A stretch of 64,000 nt of DNA, from assembly GCA_038503075.1 (NCBI GenBank), contig JBCAML010000011.1, positions 372,001-436,000 of the forward strand, read 5' to 3'. The notes under the pieces are model-generated. The model was given only the letters and a program-made list of their open reading frames with translations, ran no database searches and was not told the DNA's origin. Made by a program: the position numbers and the translations under genes. Within the stretch, counting starts at the first letter, position 1. The number at the start of each line of letters is the position of its first letter. Positions 23,501-34,236 of this stretch are shown here, in pieces. This stretch comes from Gyromitra esculenta. Its lineage: Eukaryota > Ascomycota > Pezizomycetes > Pezizales > Discinaceae.

Positions 23501-24801
23501 GCACAGAAATTACACTAAGTTTTTCAGTCACTGGAAAATTGAGTTCGGCTTGTCGGGCCTGTTGTTTAACTGCGGGAAGTGCTTTCTCTACTAAATCAGT
23601 GATATTTGCTTCAACCATCTCGTAGTTAGAGTCTTCGATGGCCCCGAATTTACAAACGTTAGAGTGATCGGCCTCTAACCCGATTCGTGTTTCTTGGGTT
23701 ATTGCAAGGCCCAAAGTCGACGAGTCTTTGTCCACAATCTATATTAATAAACCAAGCCGGCAATTATCAGTTTCATATTACAAATAATTCTGTAGAAGCA
23801 AAACACTGGCTCTAGAAATAAGCTAAAAAAAGGGGGGGGCGTGTATGACAGAATAGGATATTAGACGGAGAGATGTGTACCAGCGCTCCGAATCCTTTGA
23901 ACGGCATAGTCTCGCAAAAACTGAGAATGAAATAGTCTCCAAGCTGCATTTGAAAGTCTTTGATCAACTCAGTTGCAAATAGACTATCTTTCCTGAGAGA
24001 CTCTATCAAGGAATTCGACTGGTTCCCAAGGCAAAGGCGAGCAATAGACGCAGCGATGTTTCCGAGAGAAGTACCATTTCCACCTCGATGGGGAGTCCCA
24101 AAGAATGCAATGCCAAACCTAGGTAATAATATTAGCCATGAAACTTTATAACCATTATAGGTGAATAATACGCTGCATTCTTGATTGAAGCATACGCTGC
24201 TGTTGCTTGTGATAGGACTAGTGCCTATACTTGTTAGTCTTTAAACCATGGCTAGGTAATCGCGAGAAGTTAATGAAACATACCCGTTTGACAACCAACC
24301 CACCAAGGCTATGGCATACGAATATAATGGGCCGTCCCACGCAGTCCTATACTTTCTTTAGTAAGCAGCACGGGGGATGTGTGGTAATTCTTACTTTTCG
24401 TTTAAATTTCAGTCGGTTTAGTAGATTCTCGGCGTGTTCTCTCACCCCGTCCATTGATGTCCGAAAAGCAACGTTCGGATTATATCCGAAGAGCAGAACC
24501 CGTGCGGTTTTAAGTTTTAAAGGAAGAAAGTCTCTCAACCACATGCTCCCATTCGAGGCCGTCCAGGTAGACTCCGCATGGTTAACCTCACCTATAGGGT
24601 TGAGTCCATGGACTGCAATAATACTTTGGAGAGACGGTTAGCTTGGGGAGGCTAGCAAATGGAATCTGAAGAGCGATCAACTGACTCGATTTCAGCACCC
24701 CCGGGATCACACAACACTTTCAAAAAGTTTTGGGCTGTCGATGGCTGTAGAAGATAAATATTGTTAGCATAACACGCATAGTACCGAAACTCGTGGGACA
24801 T
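20554..24801 (-). CDS. NLR-type STAND receptor: alpha/beta-hydrolase, NB-ARC, TPR; two in-frame TAGs
   Basis: Fungal NOD-like receptor, a class linked to non-self recognition and programmed cell death. Exons (minus): 24801-24686, 24623-24395, 24346-24284, 24224-24172, 24118-23881, 23738-23495, 23414-23282, 23227-20554, totalling 1250 codons in phase. The N-terminal hydrolase-like head shows AVHGLNP, FVCHSLGGLVVK (124-135; nucleophile elbow CHSLGG) and FFGTPHRGG (159-167). NB-ARC has RNENFIGRD, P-loop GLGGTGKT (354-361, split by an intron), RWLLAIDNFDD (425-435), GAVLFTTRDKR and ENMPLAIAQAAAFIR. The C-terminus has eleven 42-residue kinesin-light-chain-type TPRs. Codons 538 and 549 (22692-22690 and 22659-22657) are TAG in otherwise conserved sequence. 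Either it is a pseudogene, or 22697-22647 (51 nt, GTGACT..CCAG) is a phase-preserving intron. Intron 5 (142 bp) is the least certain join. Confidence 0.82.
20790..21172 (-). repeat. Three near-identical 126-bp TPR units
   Basis: Units 8-10 of the TPR array all read QKYDDALECYRRALSGMEKT and repeat every 126 bp at the DNA level. For example, the CCCAAAGTTTTCTCC string starts at 20837 and again at 20963. The eight flanking units of the same gene are clearly diverged from them and from each other. Confidence 0.9.
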
Positions 24802-26460
24802 TAGCCTAGGAAGAGTTACCATGATAAATTGAGCGAGATTTACAGAGTTCTATCTAGATCTGAGGGGTAACAGGGTACCATATGTACTGCCAAAATACGA
24901 CCTGCACTTGCCCCGAACCATGACGCAGGAGTTGGGCAAGCTGTCCACACCCTCTTCAAAAAAAGATTTGTTAGCAAAGGCCCAATCAAAAAAAACGCAA
25001 TCTGAGTGAATGCTACCAAATTTGTAGCTCTAAGCCACAGAATTCAGCCACTTAGAAGCTCGTTCCTTGCGTAAGCCACGGGACAGAGCTGGATCGTATT
25101 TCACGAGCACCGTATTTATTCGGATGATTAGTTAAATCCGGTATCTCCGGGGTACTTGTGGCAACCAGCAAACTACATGTTGTCTACAGGTACTTTACTC
25201 GTGATGCAATCGGGTATTCAATGATACAAGGGTTTGGGCCAATCAAGATATGGGGCGAATATGGTGAGAAGCGGCATAGACGGTTCGAAAGCTTCCATAA
25301 ATGGCTTGATCAACGAAGTGGCGGTGCTATACATCACCACCTTGAGTCTTGCTTGCCCAATAGGGCGTCCCTTTCACCAGAATCCCTGTATCATTGAATA
25401 CCCGATTGTATCACGAGTAGTCTTGCATATAACAAACATGCATAGCTATAGGCATATAGGCCTATATATTACTCGGCTAAGTGGCTCGAGCCTTTAATGA
25501 AGAAACAATATTGCACGTATCCCAAGCATTGAAAGCCTTAAACCTCAAGTTCATATGATCTATTCTGGCATCAGGTAATAAGCTCATAGTTAGGACCTAA
25601 ATTTTTCCGCGACGTACGATCTCTCTCTGTTTGCGCTTGCACACTGCTACGTAGCAGAAAACGATGCACTATTCCTTTTGATACAGGATTGTAGCTGATT
25701 CAGCCCGGTAGTTTTGTCGAAACCATTGGTCGGATGAAGCAGCCAGTCAAAATCAAGACCGATATCAATATTTTCTCGTTACTCTTCATTTCGTTCAGGA
25801 CATTGACGCCTGCCAGAGAAACTACTATTAAGAGAATAAATTGGTCATATCCCTTATAGCTAAGCTTCAATACACTAAGCACGAGAGATATCTAGAGTGG
25901 GTTAATCACCAGAAAATCTGTCTATTTTTGAATTGAAACTTAGACGAATCAGTACATTTTGACAGAGAGGTGATTAGGTACCTGTTCTTTTATGGGGAGC
26001 TGGGGAGGATCATCGACCGAGTAGAGGTATCTGCATCCTCTGAGCCGAAATCAAAGTGTGCATTTAACTGCTACTATAAAGAACTTTAGATAGGCATTAG
26101 GAAAAGTAAAGTACTTTTAGTGACGTGTTCGATTTGGCTGGTCACAAGGTCATTCTCCATAAATTTTGCTTAGTCCACTACTCTCTCAGAGAGCTCAAGA
26201 GTACATGTAGATGCCAGTGCAACCCTGGGCTTTAAACTATCTGCAAGTATTGATGTCAAGAAATAAAAGTTTCTGTAGAAGCTAAGATCACAAGTTTCAC
26301 CCCTTTACGGTCAACAAGGGGCTTAGATATGGACAATTATCGATAAAACAGATTATTATCGTACGAGGCCAAGAGTCCGAAATCCGCATAGCCATAGAAA
26401 GGGACCCTTTTCCTTATGTACACTGCTCCTGAGCAAGGGAGGCTATCTTTGACTAGCGCA

Positions 26461-26480
26461 ATCTTATCTTATCTTATCTT
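26461..26480. repeat. ATCTT pentanucleotide repeat
   Basis: Four perfect tandem ATCTT units in non-coding DNA. Confidence 0.8.
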
Positions 26481-26661
26481 GCTCTACCATCAGTAATACA
26501 AGCGGCTTGAAGCAACCAGCCCGCGATAGGTAATATATTTTAGTAGTTGATCGGATGAGCTATGCGTATGGTAAACGGAAATCCGGGGTCTAGGGCTCAA
26601 TTGCTCTTATATCGGGTGTTTGATCAGAGTGGGGGAAAGATGCCATCTCATTCATGGTGGG

Positions 26662-26770
26662 GTTTTTCTCTTTTTTCTTTTTCTGGTTGTTGCCCCTCCC
26701 CCGCTTAGTTTTTTTTTTCTCCCACCTCATCTCCACGGAACAAAAGCCTGGCTTCTCCCTCCTGCCTCAT
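26662..26770 (+). promoter_or_regulatory. Pyrimidine-rich core promoter of the SHMT gene
   Basis: Long CT/T tracts lie 80-190 bases before the start codon, including TTTTCTCTTTTTTC-type and CCCCTCCCCC-type blocks. CT-rich tracts just upstream of the transcription start are typical of strongly expressed metabolic genes in filamentous fungi. No TATA box is obvious. Confidence 0.35.
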
Positions 26771-26852
26771 CCACTTTCCTCCTCATCATCCAGAATTGTT
26801 ATCTAACTTATAGTAATCCCAAATTTTTTCATCTACACAGAAGAAGATCGAT

Positions 26853-28528
26853 ATGTCTACCTACGCCCTTTCCCAGGCTCACAAGGAGGTTTGTGTCCGA
26901 AATTGCATCTCTTTCACCCATTGATAACCAATGACTCACATGGATTTTACAGCTCATTGAGGCTCCTCTCCGTGAGAGTGATCCCGAAGTCCAGAAGATT
27001 ATGGTTAGTTTGTCAATCCTGCCCCTTCAGCAATTGCCATCCATTCTAACCCTCGTAATAGGACCTTGAGATCAAGCGCCAACGCGAATCCATCCTCCTA
27101 ATTGCTTCCGAGAATGTCACTTCTCGTGCCGTCTACGACGCCCTCGGTTCCCCCATGTCTAACAAGTACTCCGAGGGGTACCCCGGTGCACGTTACTACG
27201 GCGGTAACGAGCATATTGACTCGATCGAGACGCTCTGCCAGCAACGTGCCCTCGAGGCATTCCATCTTGACTCCGAGAAATGGGGTGTTAACGTTCAGTG
27301 CTTGTCTGGTTCCCCAGCCAACTTACAAGTGTATCAGGCGATCATGAAGCCCCATGAGCGTTTGATGGGTCTTGATTTGCCCCACGGTGGTCATTTGTCC
27401 CACGGATACCAAACCGCTACTAAGAAGTGAGTTATTGCGTTTTATCAGGTCCCAATTCTCAATTAAATACTAATAGGAATTCAGGATCTCTGCTGTCTCT
27501 GTTTATTTCGAAACTATGCCTTACCGTGTCAACCCCGAGACTGGTATTATCGACTATGACATGCTTGAGAAGACAGCCATTCTCTACCGCCCCAAAGTTC
27601 TCGTTGCTGGAACTTCTGCATACTGCCGTAACATCGACTACGCCCGTATGCGTCAAATTGCTGATCTCGTTGGCGCCTACCTTGTTGTCGACATGGCCCA
27701 CATTTCTGGTTTGGTTGCTGCTGAGGTCATCCCGACCCCATTCTTGCACGCGGATATTGTGACTACCACTACCCACAAGTCTCTCCGTGGGCCTCGTGGA
27801 GCTATGATTTTCTTCAGGAAGGGTGTGAGGAGCGTTGATAAGAAGGGCAAGGAGACCTTGTATGACTTGGAGGGACCGATTAACTTTAGGTACATACCTA
27901 TCTTCCACCCTCTCTCCCTTGCTGAAAGTTCGACCAACCACTGATACTTATGTTTTGTAGCGTCTTCCCGGGCCATCAAGGTGGGCCCCACAACCATACT
28001 ATCACTGCTCTTGCCGTTGCTCTCAAGCAGACCTTCTCTCCCGAATACAAATTCTACCAACAGCAAGTCATCGCCAACGCCAAGACTCTTGAACAAGAAT
28101 TCACACGTATGGGTTACAACCTCGTCTCTGGCGGTACCGACTGCCACATGGTCTTGCTCGACTTGAGGTCTGTCAAACTCGACGGTGCACGTCTTGAGGC
28201 TGTTCTCGAGGCTGTCAACATCGCCTGCAACAAGAACTCTACACCCGGTGATGTTTCCGCATTGTCCCCATCTGGAATTCGTGTCGGCACCCCCGCAATG
28301 ACCACCAGGGGCTTCGGAGAAGAGGAGTTCAAGCGTGTTGCAAATTACTTCGATACCTTGATTAAATTATCCAAGAAAATCCAAAGCGAGTTGCCAAAGG
28401 AGGCGAACAAGCAGAAGGACTTCAGGAAATACGTTTTGAGCGGAGAGGTGCCAGAGTTGAATGAGATGAAGAAGGAGATTGCAGAGTGGGCGTCAACCTT
28501 CCCTCTACCTGTTGGACCTGCTTCATAG
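26853..28528 (+). CDS. SHM2: Serine hydroxymethyltransferase, cytosolic type
   Basis: PLP enzyme that converts serine and tetrahydrofolate to glycine and 5,10-methylene-tetrahydrofolate, the main entry to one-carbon metabolism. Exons are 26853-26888, 26953-27003, 27062-27426, 27485-27889 and 27961-28528, giving 474 aa, the usual length of the cytosolic form. No mitochondrial presequence is visible (start [12 protein letters not shown]). Family blocks are [29 protein letters not shown], the PLP-lysine motif [26 protein letters not shown] and [13 protein letters not shown]. Introns 1 and 2 lie close to the start, bounding exons of 36 and 51 nt. The product should be fully active, since no key residue is missing. 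Confidence 0.97.
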
Positions 28529-31423
28529 AGGGTGATGCATATATTTAGATTGACGGAGTGTAAATGTTGTGGATTGAGTCGGGGTTTCTTTCTTCTGGTA
28601 TTTGTATGATTCCTTTTTTCTTTTTCTTTTCTGGGTCTTGGGGGGAAAAAGTGCTTCAACTCACAAGTGGCCGGTTTTTCGCGCTGTCTTAAAAAATGTA
28701 TCTTGTAGCTCAACGCTAGGAGTTTATTTTCTTGTTTTTCAGGTGAATGGGTGAATAAAAATATCAAGCTTGATTTTTTATCGTGTCTAAAGAGAGATAG
28801 AGCGTGAGTTCACGATTCGATGAAGTATTATCGCGTGATTGCGATGTTGACCCTTTTGAGAGGCTTGGATCTGACCGAAGTAAGATATGACGAACAGACA
28901 GAACCCACGGCGATTAGATTTAAAGATATAACTACGATGTTCCTTCAGGTCAAATTCAAGCCAGAAGCAATTAAGGGGGGCCAACCTCTTAAACAAGCAA
29001 AAGAAGAGAGGAGACGCAGCATGGAACATTTACATGTTCAAGTCTACCCGAAACATGAAGGCAAGCTTAGGATTGTTACAGATCTAACCCTAGCCTCTAA
29101 ACCCCAGAGACGTGACACGGGGGGACCTCTAATAAATGTCTTCTAGGACCCTACTATGAAAAGGATGCCCACTTGGTTACTCTAGGCTATCTTGGAGTTG
29201 CCGAGTGTTTTGAAGTGAGTTAAGAATTTTAGGACGTTAGCTATAAAGCACAGTAACCATGGAGAGGAAGAAGGAATGTACACCCTACGCGGAGGAAGTC
29301 ACTTTCAGGAAGAGGAGTCTTCAAATATCTGGAATAGACACTAAGCCCCTACGGGGCCTGGGTAAATCAAATTGATTGTGCATGGAAAATGTAATCGCGT
29401 CAATCGTTGAAGGTGAGCCTGAGTAAACGAGAGAATTTATCCTATTAAATAAGATGCTGGCCGGCGCACATGCACAGCTACACGTTAATGACTACATGTA
29501 CCTCTTCATTTACCTCCCTCCAAAAATTTACGTACTCCCGCGCATAAAATTCCTTCTCTCCAAACATGATATCTATTTTCCGAAATACATACCATTATAA
29601 ACAAACTAATAAATCAACTACCACGAGCAAAAATCGATAATCATCAATCCTCAGAGAAGGGTTAGGAGAAATAATTAAGTACGATCATTCCATCCCAACT
29701 TAATCCGCAGTAAAATTTGGACTGTTATGGCCCAGAAGCTGCATCCTTTATCTTCTTAGCATAAAAATTGATAAAATACGCCGATCGACGGACATTTTAT
29801 TGCTTTAATAGAATACCTGAGCCAAATATCACCAAAGTGTGTCTTTCTACCCACGCACCCTGCGCTCTACAAACTGCAAAACTTAGGCTATCTTTACGCA
29901 ACAACGGGCACCACCGACGTTTCACTACTACGATAGCAAATTAGGGTATCTGATTACGATAAGAGCTTGGGCTTTAGCTGGCATAGTATGTAGCCCACCA
30001 TACCGATCTCCGCTACTAGGGGTGTTTTGTAACGAAAGATCGGCAGGGATCATATTTTTAACCAAGGTATGACCATAAGCCGTGACTAAATTCTTGAGGG
30101 GGCCATTTCCAAAAAAACGTGATACTGTTAGCATGCTGCTATAATACTCGTAGTAGTTTAACTCGTCCTACCTGAGCACAAACCTCCCTTCAAACAGTGG
30201 CCCGTTCACTAAGGGAATATCGATCTCCGCTACACATACCTTCACTGGCACCAATCCCTATCCTAACACACCAACCAAGCAATTCAAAACATGTAAGTTA
30301 GTAAAGCCACGTCAGATCTATTAGGAAATTTACTTGCATATCTCCAACATGAGGCTCTAAGCGCCGCTAAGAACCCTAAGTTTCTAGTTGAACCTCTAAC
30401 CGGAATTGTTTGACAGGCTTTACTATACCTTGGGCACATGATTTGAGACATCCAACATCTCTGGCACAAGAAGTCGTACGGGAGCAAGGCTGCTCGCACC
30501 CTCCCAGCTCAATAACTTTTGCCCAATCAGGCACCGAAAGTAGTAATTGAGACTAAACCCATCCCAATCTGTAGCTAACGCACCCCGTGATCAGGAACTG
30601 TGGCCTTCCAAACACCTTTTCCAAGGAGGGTGTAGACAAATTTGCCCTAGCTTCCCCGCATTGTATGTGATACGATATCTCTAGTTCACGTATTCTGAGT
30701 GCTAGGCATTACTGTATGTAGTTTAGAATCCATATAGCCATACCTTACCACCCCAGCCGACCTAATCTCCTCCACTCTTTTACCTTACGCCAAGGTCCTC
30801 ACATTTCTCCAACACCCCCACCGCCAACAAAATACCTTGCATTCTTAAAAATTCACAATGTTCTAACCCACCAAGTTAATAGGTCTAGAGCTAATTGTGC
30901 GAATTACGGATTACTGTTATTATAGAGCTCGAGCCCAAGACCTTTCTTACTATTCCTTTGTACCACCACAATTTAGACAATTCGTACTGCGTACTATAAG
31001 TATTCTTTGTTCTTTGTCTATATAGAGACCAGCGCGCTCCCTTCAAACCCCACCTCATGCCTAAGGAATCCGCAGCATATCAAATCTTGCAGCACCTGCC
31101 GCGAACCGCCCATATGCGGGCAAGTAGCACTATTCGAGTGACATATCATGATGGCAGCTACAGCGTTCGACCAGAAACAACTTATACAGCGAAACGAACA
31201 AGACATAACCAAATGCCGCTGAGAATTCTTAATTCCTAGAATAAGGTATACCCAATTCCTAACAATACCACCCGCCGATGCCCGAGCTATGATGATGCCA
31301 TCCTAAAAATCCACGCCCAAACAAAGAAACAAAGAAAAAACAGAAACAGTCTAAGATAGCAATAAAATCCGCAGATACACCTTAATAAAATCATTCCCTC
31401 GCCTTAAACAATATCTGGAGTCT
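28529..31423. other. Convergent intergenic region, SHMT to prenylcysteine oxidase
   Basis: About 2.9 kb, mostly AT-rich. An open frame of 108 codons at 28820-29146 has a basic, Lys/Glu-rich middle, but no domain, intron or promoter evidence supports it. Nothing else is recognisable. The SHMT 3' untranslated region probably covers the first 200-250 bases. Confidence 0.55.
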
Positions 31424-33133
31424 CTAGAGTTCCATACCCTTCTCTCCCTCCTTGATCCACTCATCGACTACCAATCTCGCCACATTCATCCCCATAAGCG
31501 AGCTAGTCTCCATCGTACTGATAAAACTTTCAATTCCGCTCGTGTACCAGAGATTATCACCCAGGATTGGATCCTCGAACGTAACTCTGGGATGCAAGTA
31601 TGGATATGCTTGCCACACATGTCTATAGATCCAGCTAACTTTTGCTGTTTCTGCATTCTTCGCACCAAGGATTTTATGAAGTTGTTTATCAGAGAACTTT
31701 TCTGGAGAGAAGACCTTGTAGAGATACTCAAATCTTCCCTTCCTCATGCCCTCCTCAGAAGGCTCGAGGTTGAAGTTAACAAGGGAACGAAGTGTTGAGA
31801 TGGAGAAATAGCCAACACTTCCAACAGCATCTTTGCCCTGGCCACGAGTCCATCGTTCGTCGAGCTGCTCAGTAGCATTGAGAGTCGTCAGAACAGCTTC
31901 CGGAACGATATCGTCGGGTTGGAGGCCAAAGTGCTCAGGATCCAGTCGACGAGGGGTGGCGAAGAGAGTCACATGAAGGGTTGCATATGGGATTGTATCC
32001 GGCGTCCTTGCAAGAGCCGGGCTAACGGTCAAGTTCGCAAATTGGTACGGGGAGGTCAGAATTACGCTGTCATATTCTTCCTCCACAACCTTTTCATCGG
32101 AGCCAACAGAGGTGACAAGCCAGGTCTTAGTCCTTTCCGGATCTTGCTTAAGACTAGTAACTTTAGTCTCGAGGCGGACAGTAGCCTGAGACGCGTCAAC
32201 CATCCCCGAGAAGATACGCCAGTTGCCACCCTTGATGGAGACGGCACCATCGGTGGCCATGCACACCATTGTCTCTAACCCATGGATCAAACCAAGGTTT
32301 TGGCCGTAGTTGACACGGGTAGAAGCCTGGATGAGATCCGTCGTGAAACCACCCCTGATACCATTTTTATCCAGATACTGGACGCCGGTCACGGTCGTCG
32401 CATCAAGCAACCCAACCTCTTCAACAACGGAAGAGAGTGATGCAAATGGGAAGAACGGTGCCTCATACATGCCGAGGAACTTTCCGATAGTACTCTCCAT
32501 CAACCTCTTCGTGCGAATTGGCGCGATTGGCCCATACTTCCAGAAGAGCTTAGCAAGGCTCCACCAGTCACCAGTTTTACCCTCGGTGCGTGGTTGGCGG
32601 AAGACAAACCGCGTACCATCGTAGACACCAAGAGGATCAGCATCGTCATCACCTGGGCGCGAATCTGCGGTGCTAGAAATATCGAGGCCAAATTCCTTAG
32701 CGGCATTGACGAGATTTCTGTTAACAGAAACGAAGATGGAAGCACCAAGTTCAACAGGTTCAGAGGCGTCGTCATAGACATTTACGGTCGTGGAACGGCC
32801 ACCGATATAGGATTTAGTGTCGAAAACGGTAATGTTGACAGGATAAGAACCAGCATAACGACGGAGATAGTAGGCGGCTGAAGAGCCAGCAGAACCAGCA
32901 CCTGTACAGATAAAAGCAATCAGCTACCGGCCTACTTGGAGGTGGCTCTAGAAGGGTTGGACAAATTTACCAATGATGGCAACACGTTTACCATAATGTT
33001 CCTGGAGTTCTTGCTGCACTAACGGTTGTTGGTGAGTGTAAACGTCTTCATGGCCTGAAGCGTACACATAGAAGAAGAGTGTGAGGGAAATGAATGCGAG
33101 GGCAGCGAAAACGCTTGAGCGGGGAAACACCAT
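31424..33133 (-). CDS. Prenylcysteine oxidase (prenylcysteine lyase family)
   Basis: FAD-dependent thioether oxidase that cleaves farnesyl- or geranylgeranyl-cysteine released by degradation of prenylated proteins; known members are lysosomal or secreted. Exons are 33133-32971 and 32901-31424, and the 69-bp intron splits the FAD-binding glycine motif VAIIGAGSAGSSAAYYL. The product is 546 aa. The N-terminus has a signal peptide or signal anchor (hydrophobic residues about 8-25, FAALAFISLTLFFYVYA), which fits entry to the secretory pathway or vacuole. Downstream blocks include GGRSTTV, ELGASIFVSVNRNLVNAA, GGNWRIF, VILTSPYQ and, near the end, LWYTSGIESFISTMETS, which suits the FAD-contacting C-terminus. 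The large exon alone has an internal ATG at 32503, but the true start is upstream. Confidence 0.93.
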
Positions 33134-34236
33134 AGCTCGGTTACTCCAAAAGGAGAGAGGCTCGTAAACAATAGGAATAGGGAATGCTAGAGGACAATGG
33201 AGGTTTCAAGAAGAATGAGAGATGGTGGTCCTTAGCATTGTGTGGTGGTGGTGGTGGTGGGCAGCTGTCGTAAGATCACGTAGCCGCGTCCCGGGATGGG
33301 CCACTGAGTTCTCAGTTCCACCAATCTCAATTCAGTCCCGATCACTGCTGGCCTCACGTAATCCTTCATGGTCGTATCCGTGCAGCCCACCATGAGGATT
33401 CTGCTGGGGATCCTCGTATCGACGCGCCTCATCTGCCAAGCCGCGGGTGCCATCAAATCACATATTAAGCTCACAATTAATCACTCGGTTCGCGCGTTTA
33501 CTTTACTACCAATTCCAAACAGCAAATGATCTTGCAGAACAATGTCTCCTACAGAGTAAATTTATGTTTTGGGGTTAGGGTTCGATTTACTCACTTCATT
33601 GTTGGCCGCTCGCGATGGTCATATTCCAGCATAGACTAAATTCAATCGCCTAGAGGAGATACGTTATACGCGAAGTTCACGGTCGCTCACTCGATTATGG
33701 CACACCGATCATGGCGTTAAAGAAGTCTAATACAAAAATCTAATATTAGCATATTTTATGAAATGTAGAACGAAGCATCGAGAGGTGTGCTCCTTTCTCT
33801 CATATAACCACTCAAAAGAACAATCAGTTCAGCTGAACTTACATGTAGCTAATCAGCCATTATACCTAACTATAGAACTTTGATATAGCCTTTCCAGTAT
33901 ATTCTCGTCTAAACTAGGTGTGCATAAACCTGGACAAAACAAGAACATTTACACTGAGTGAGAGGAGAAAGGAGTGTCTTTCTGAAAACACCCTACCTGG
34001 GTGCCGTGTGCCATGGCCGAGTGATATTTCATGATAATAACAGTGGGCTTGACAATACGCACCAAGTACATAGAAGAAAGGCAGGTAGATTGACCGGCAA
34101 CCTGGTCTATAAAATACATTCTGTTCCAAAAAAATAATTATAGCCAGAGCCACAAACGTAGCTTCGGGCAACTAAATACCAAACACGAGTCAGACAGGAG
34201 ATAAGAAAGCACTTGCGTAAACCTTTCGATCTTATT
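33134..34236. other. Short intergenic region with GGT repeat
   Basis: Upstream region of prenylcysteine oxidase and downstream region of the lipase-like gene, both on the minus strand. It has a GGT repeat at 33243-33260 and otherwise no recognisable feature. Confidence 0.6.
33243..33260. repeat. GGT trinucleotide repeat
   Basis: Six GGT/GTG units in a row, about 110 bp upstream of the prenylcysteine oxidase start codon. Confidence 0.7.

Larger units (their letters stand above)
24802..26852. other. Divergent intergenic region between the NLR and SHMT genes
   Basis: About 2 kb, AT-rich and without a supportable gene. It contains an ATCTT pentamer repeat at 26461-26480. Its right end carries the pyrimidine-rich SHMT promoter. 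Confidence 0.6.
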
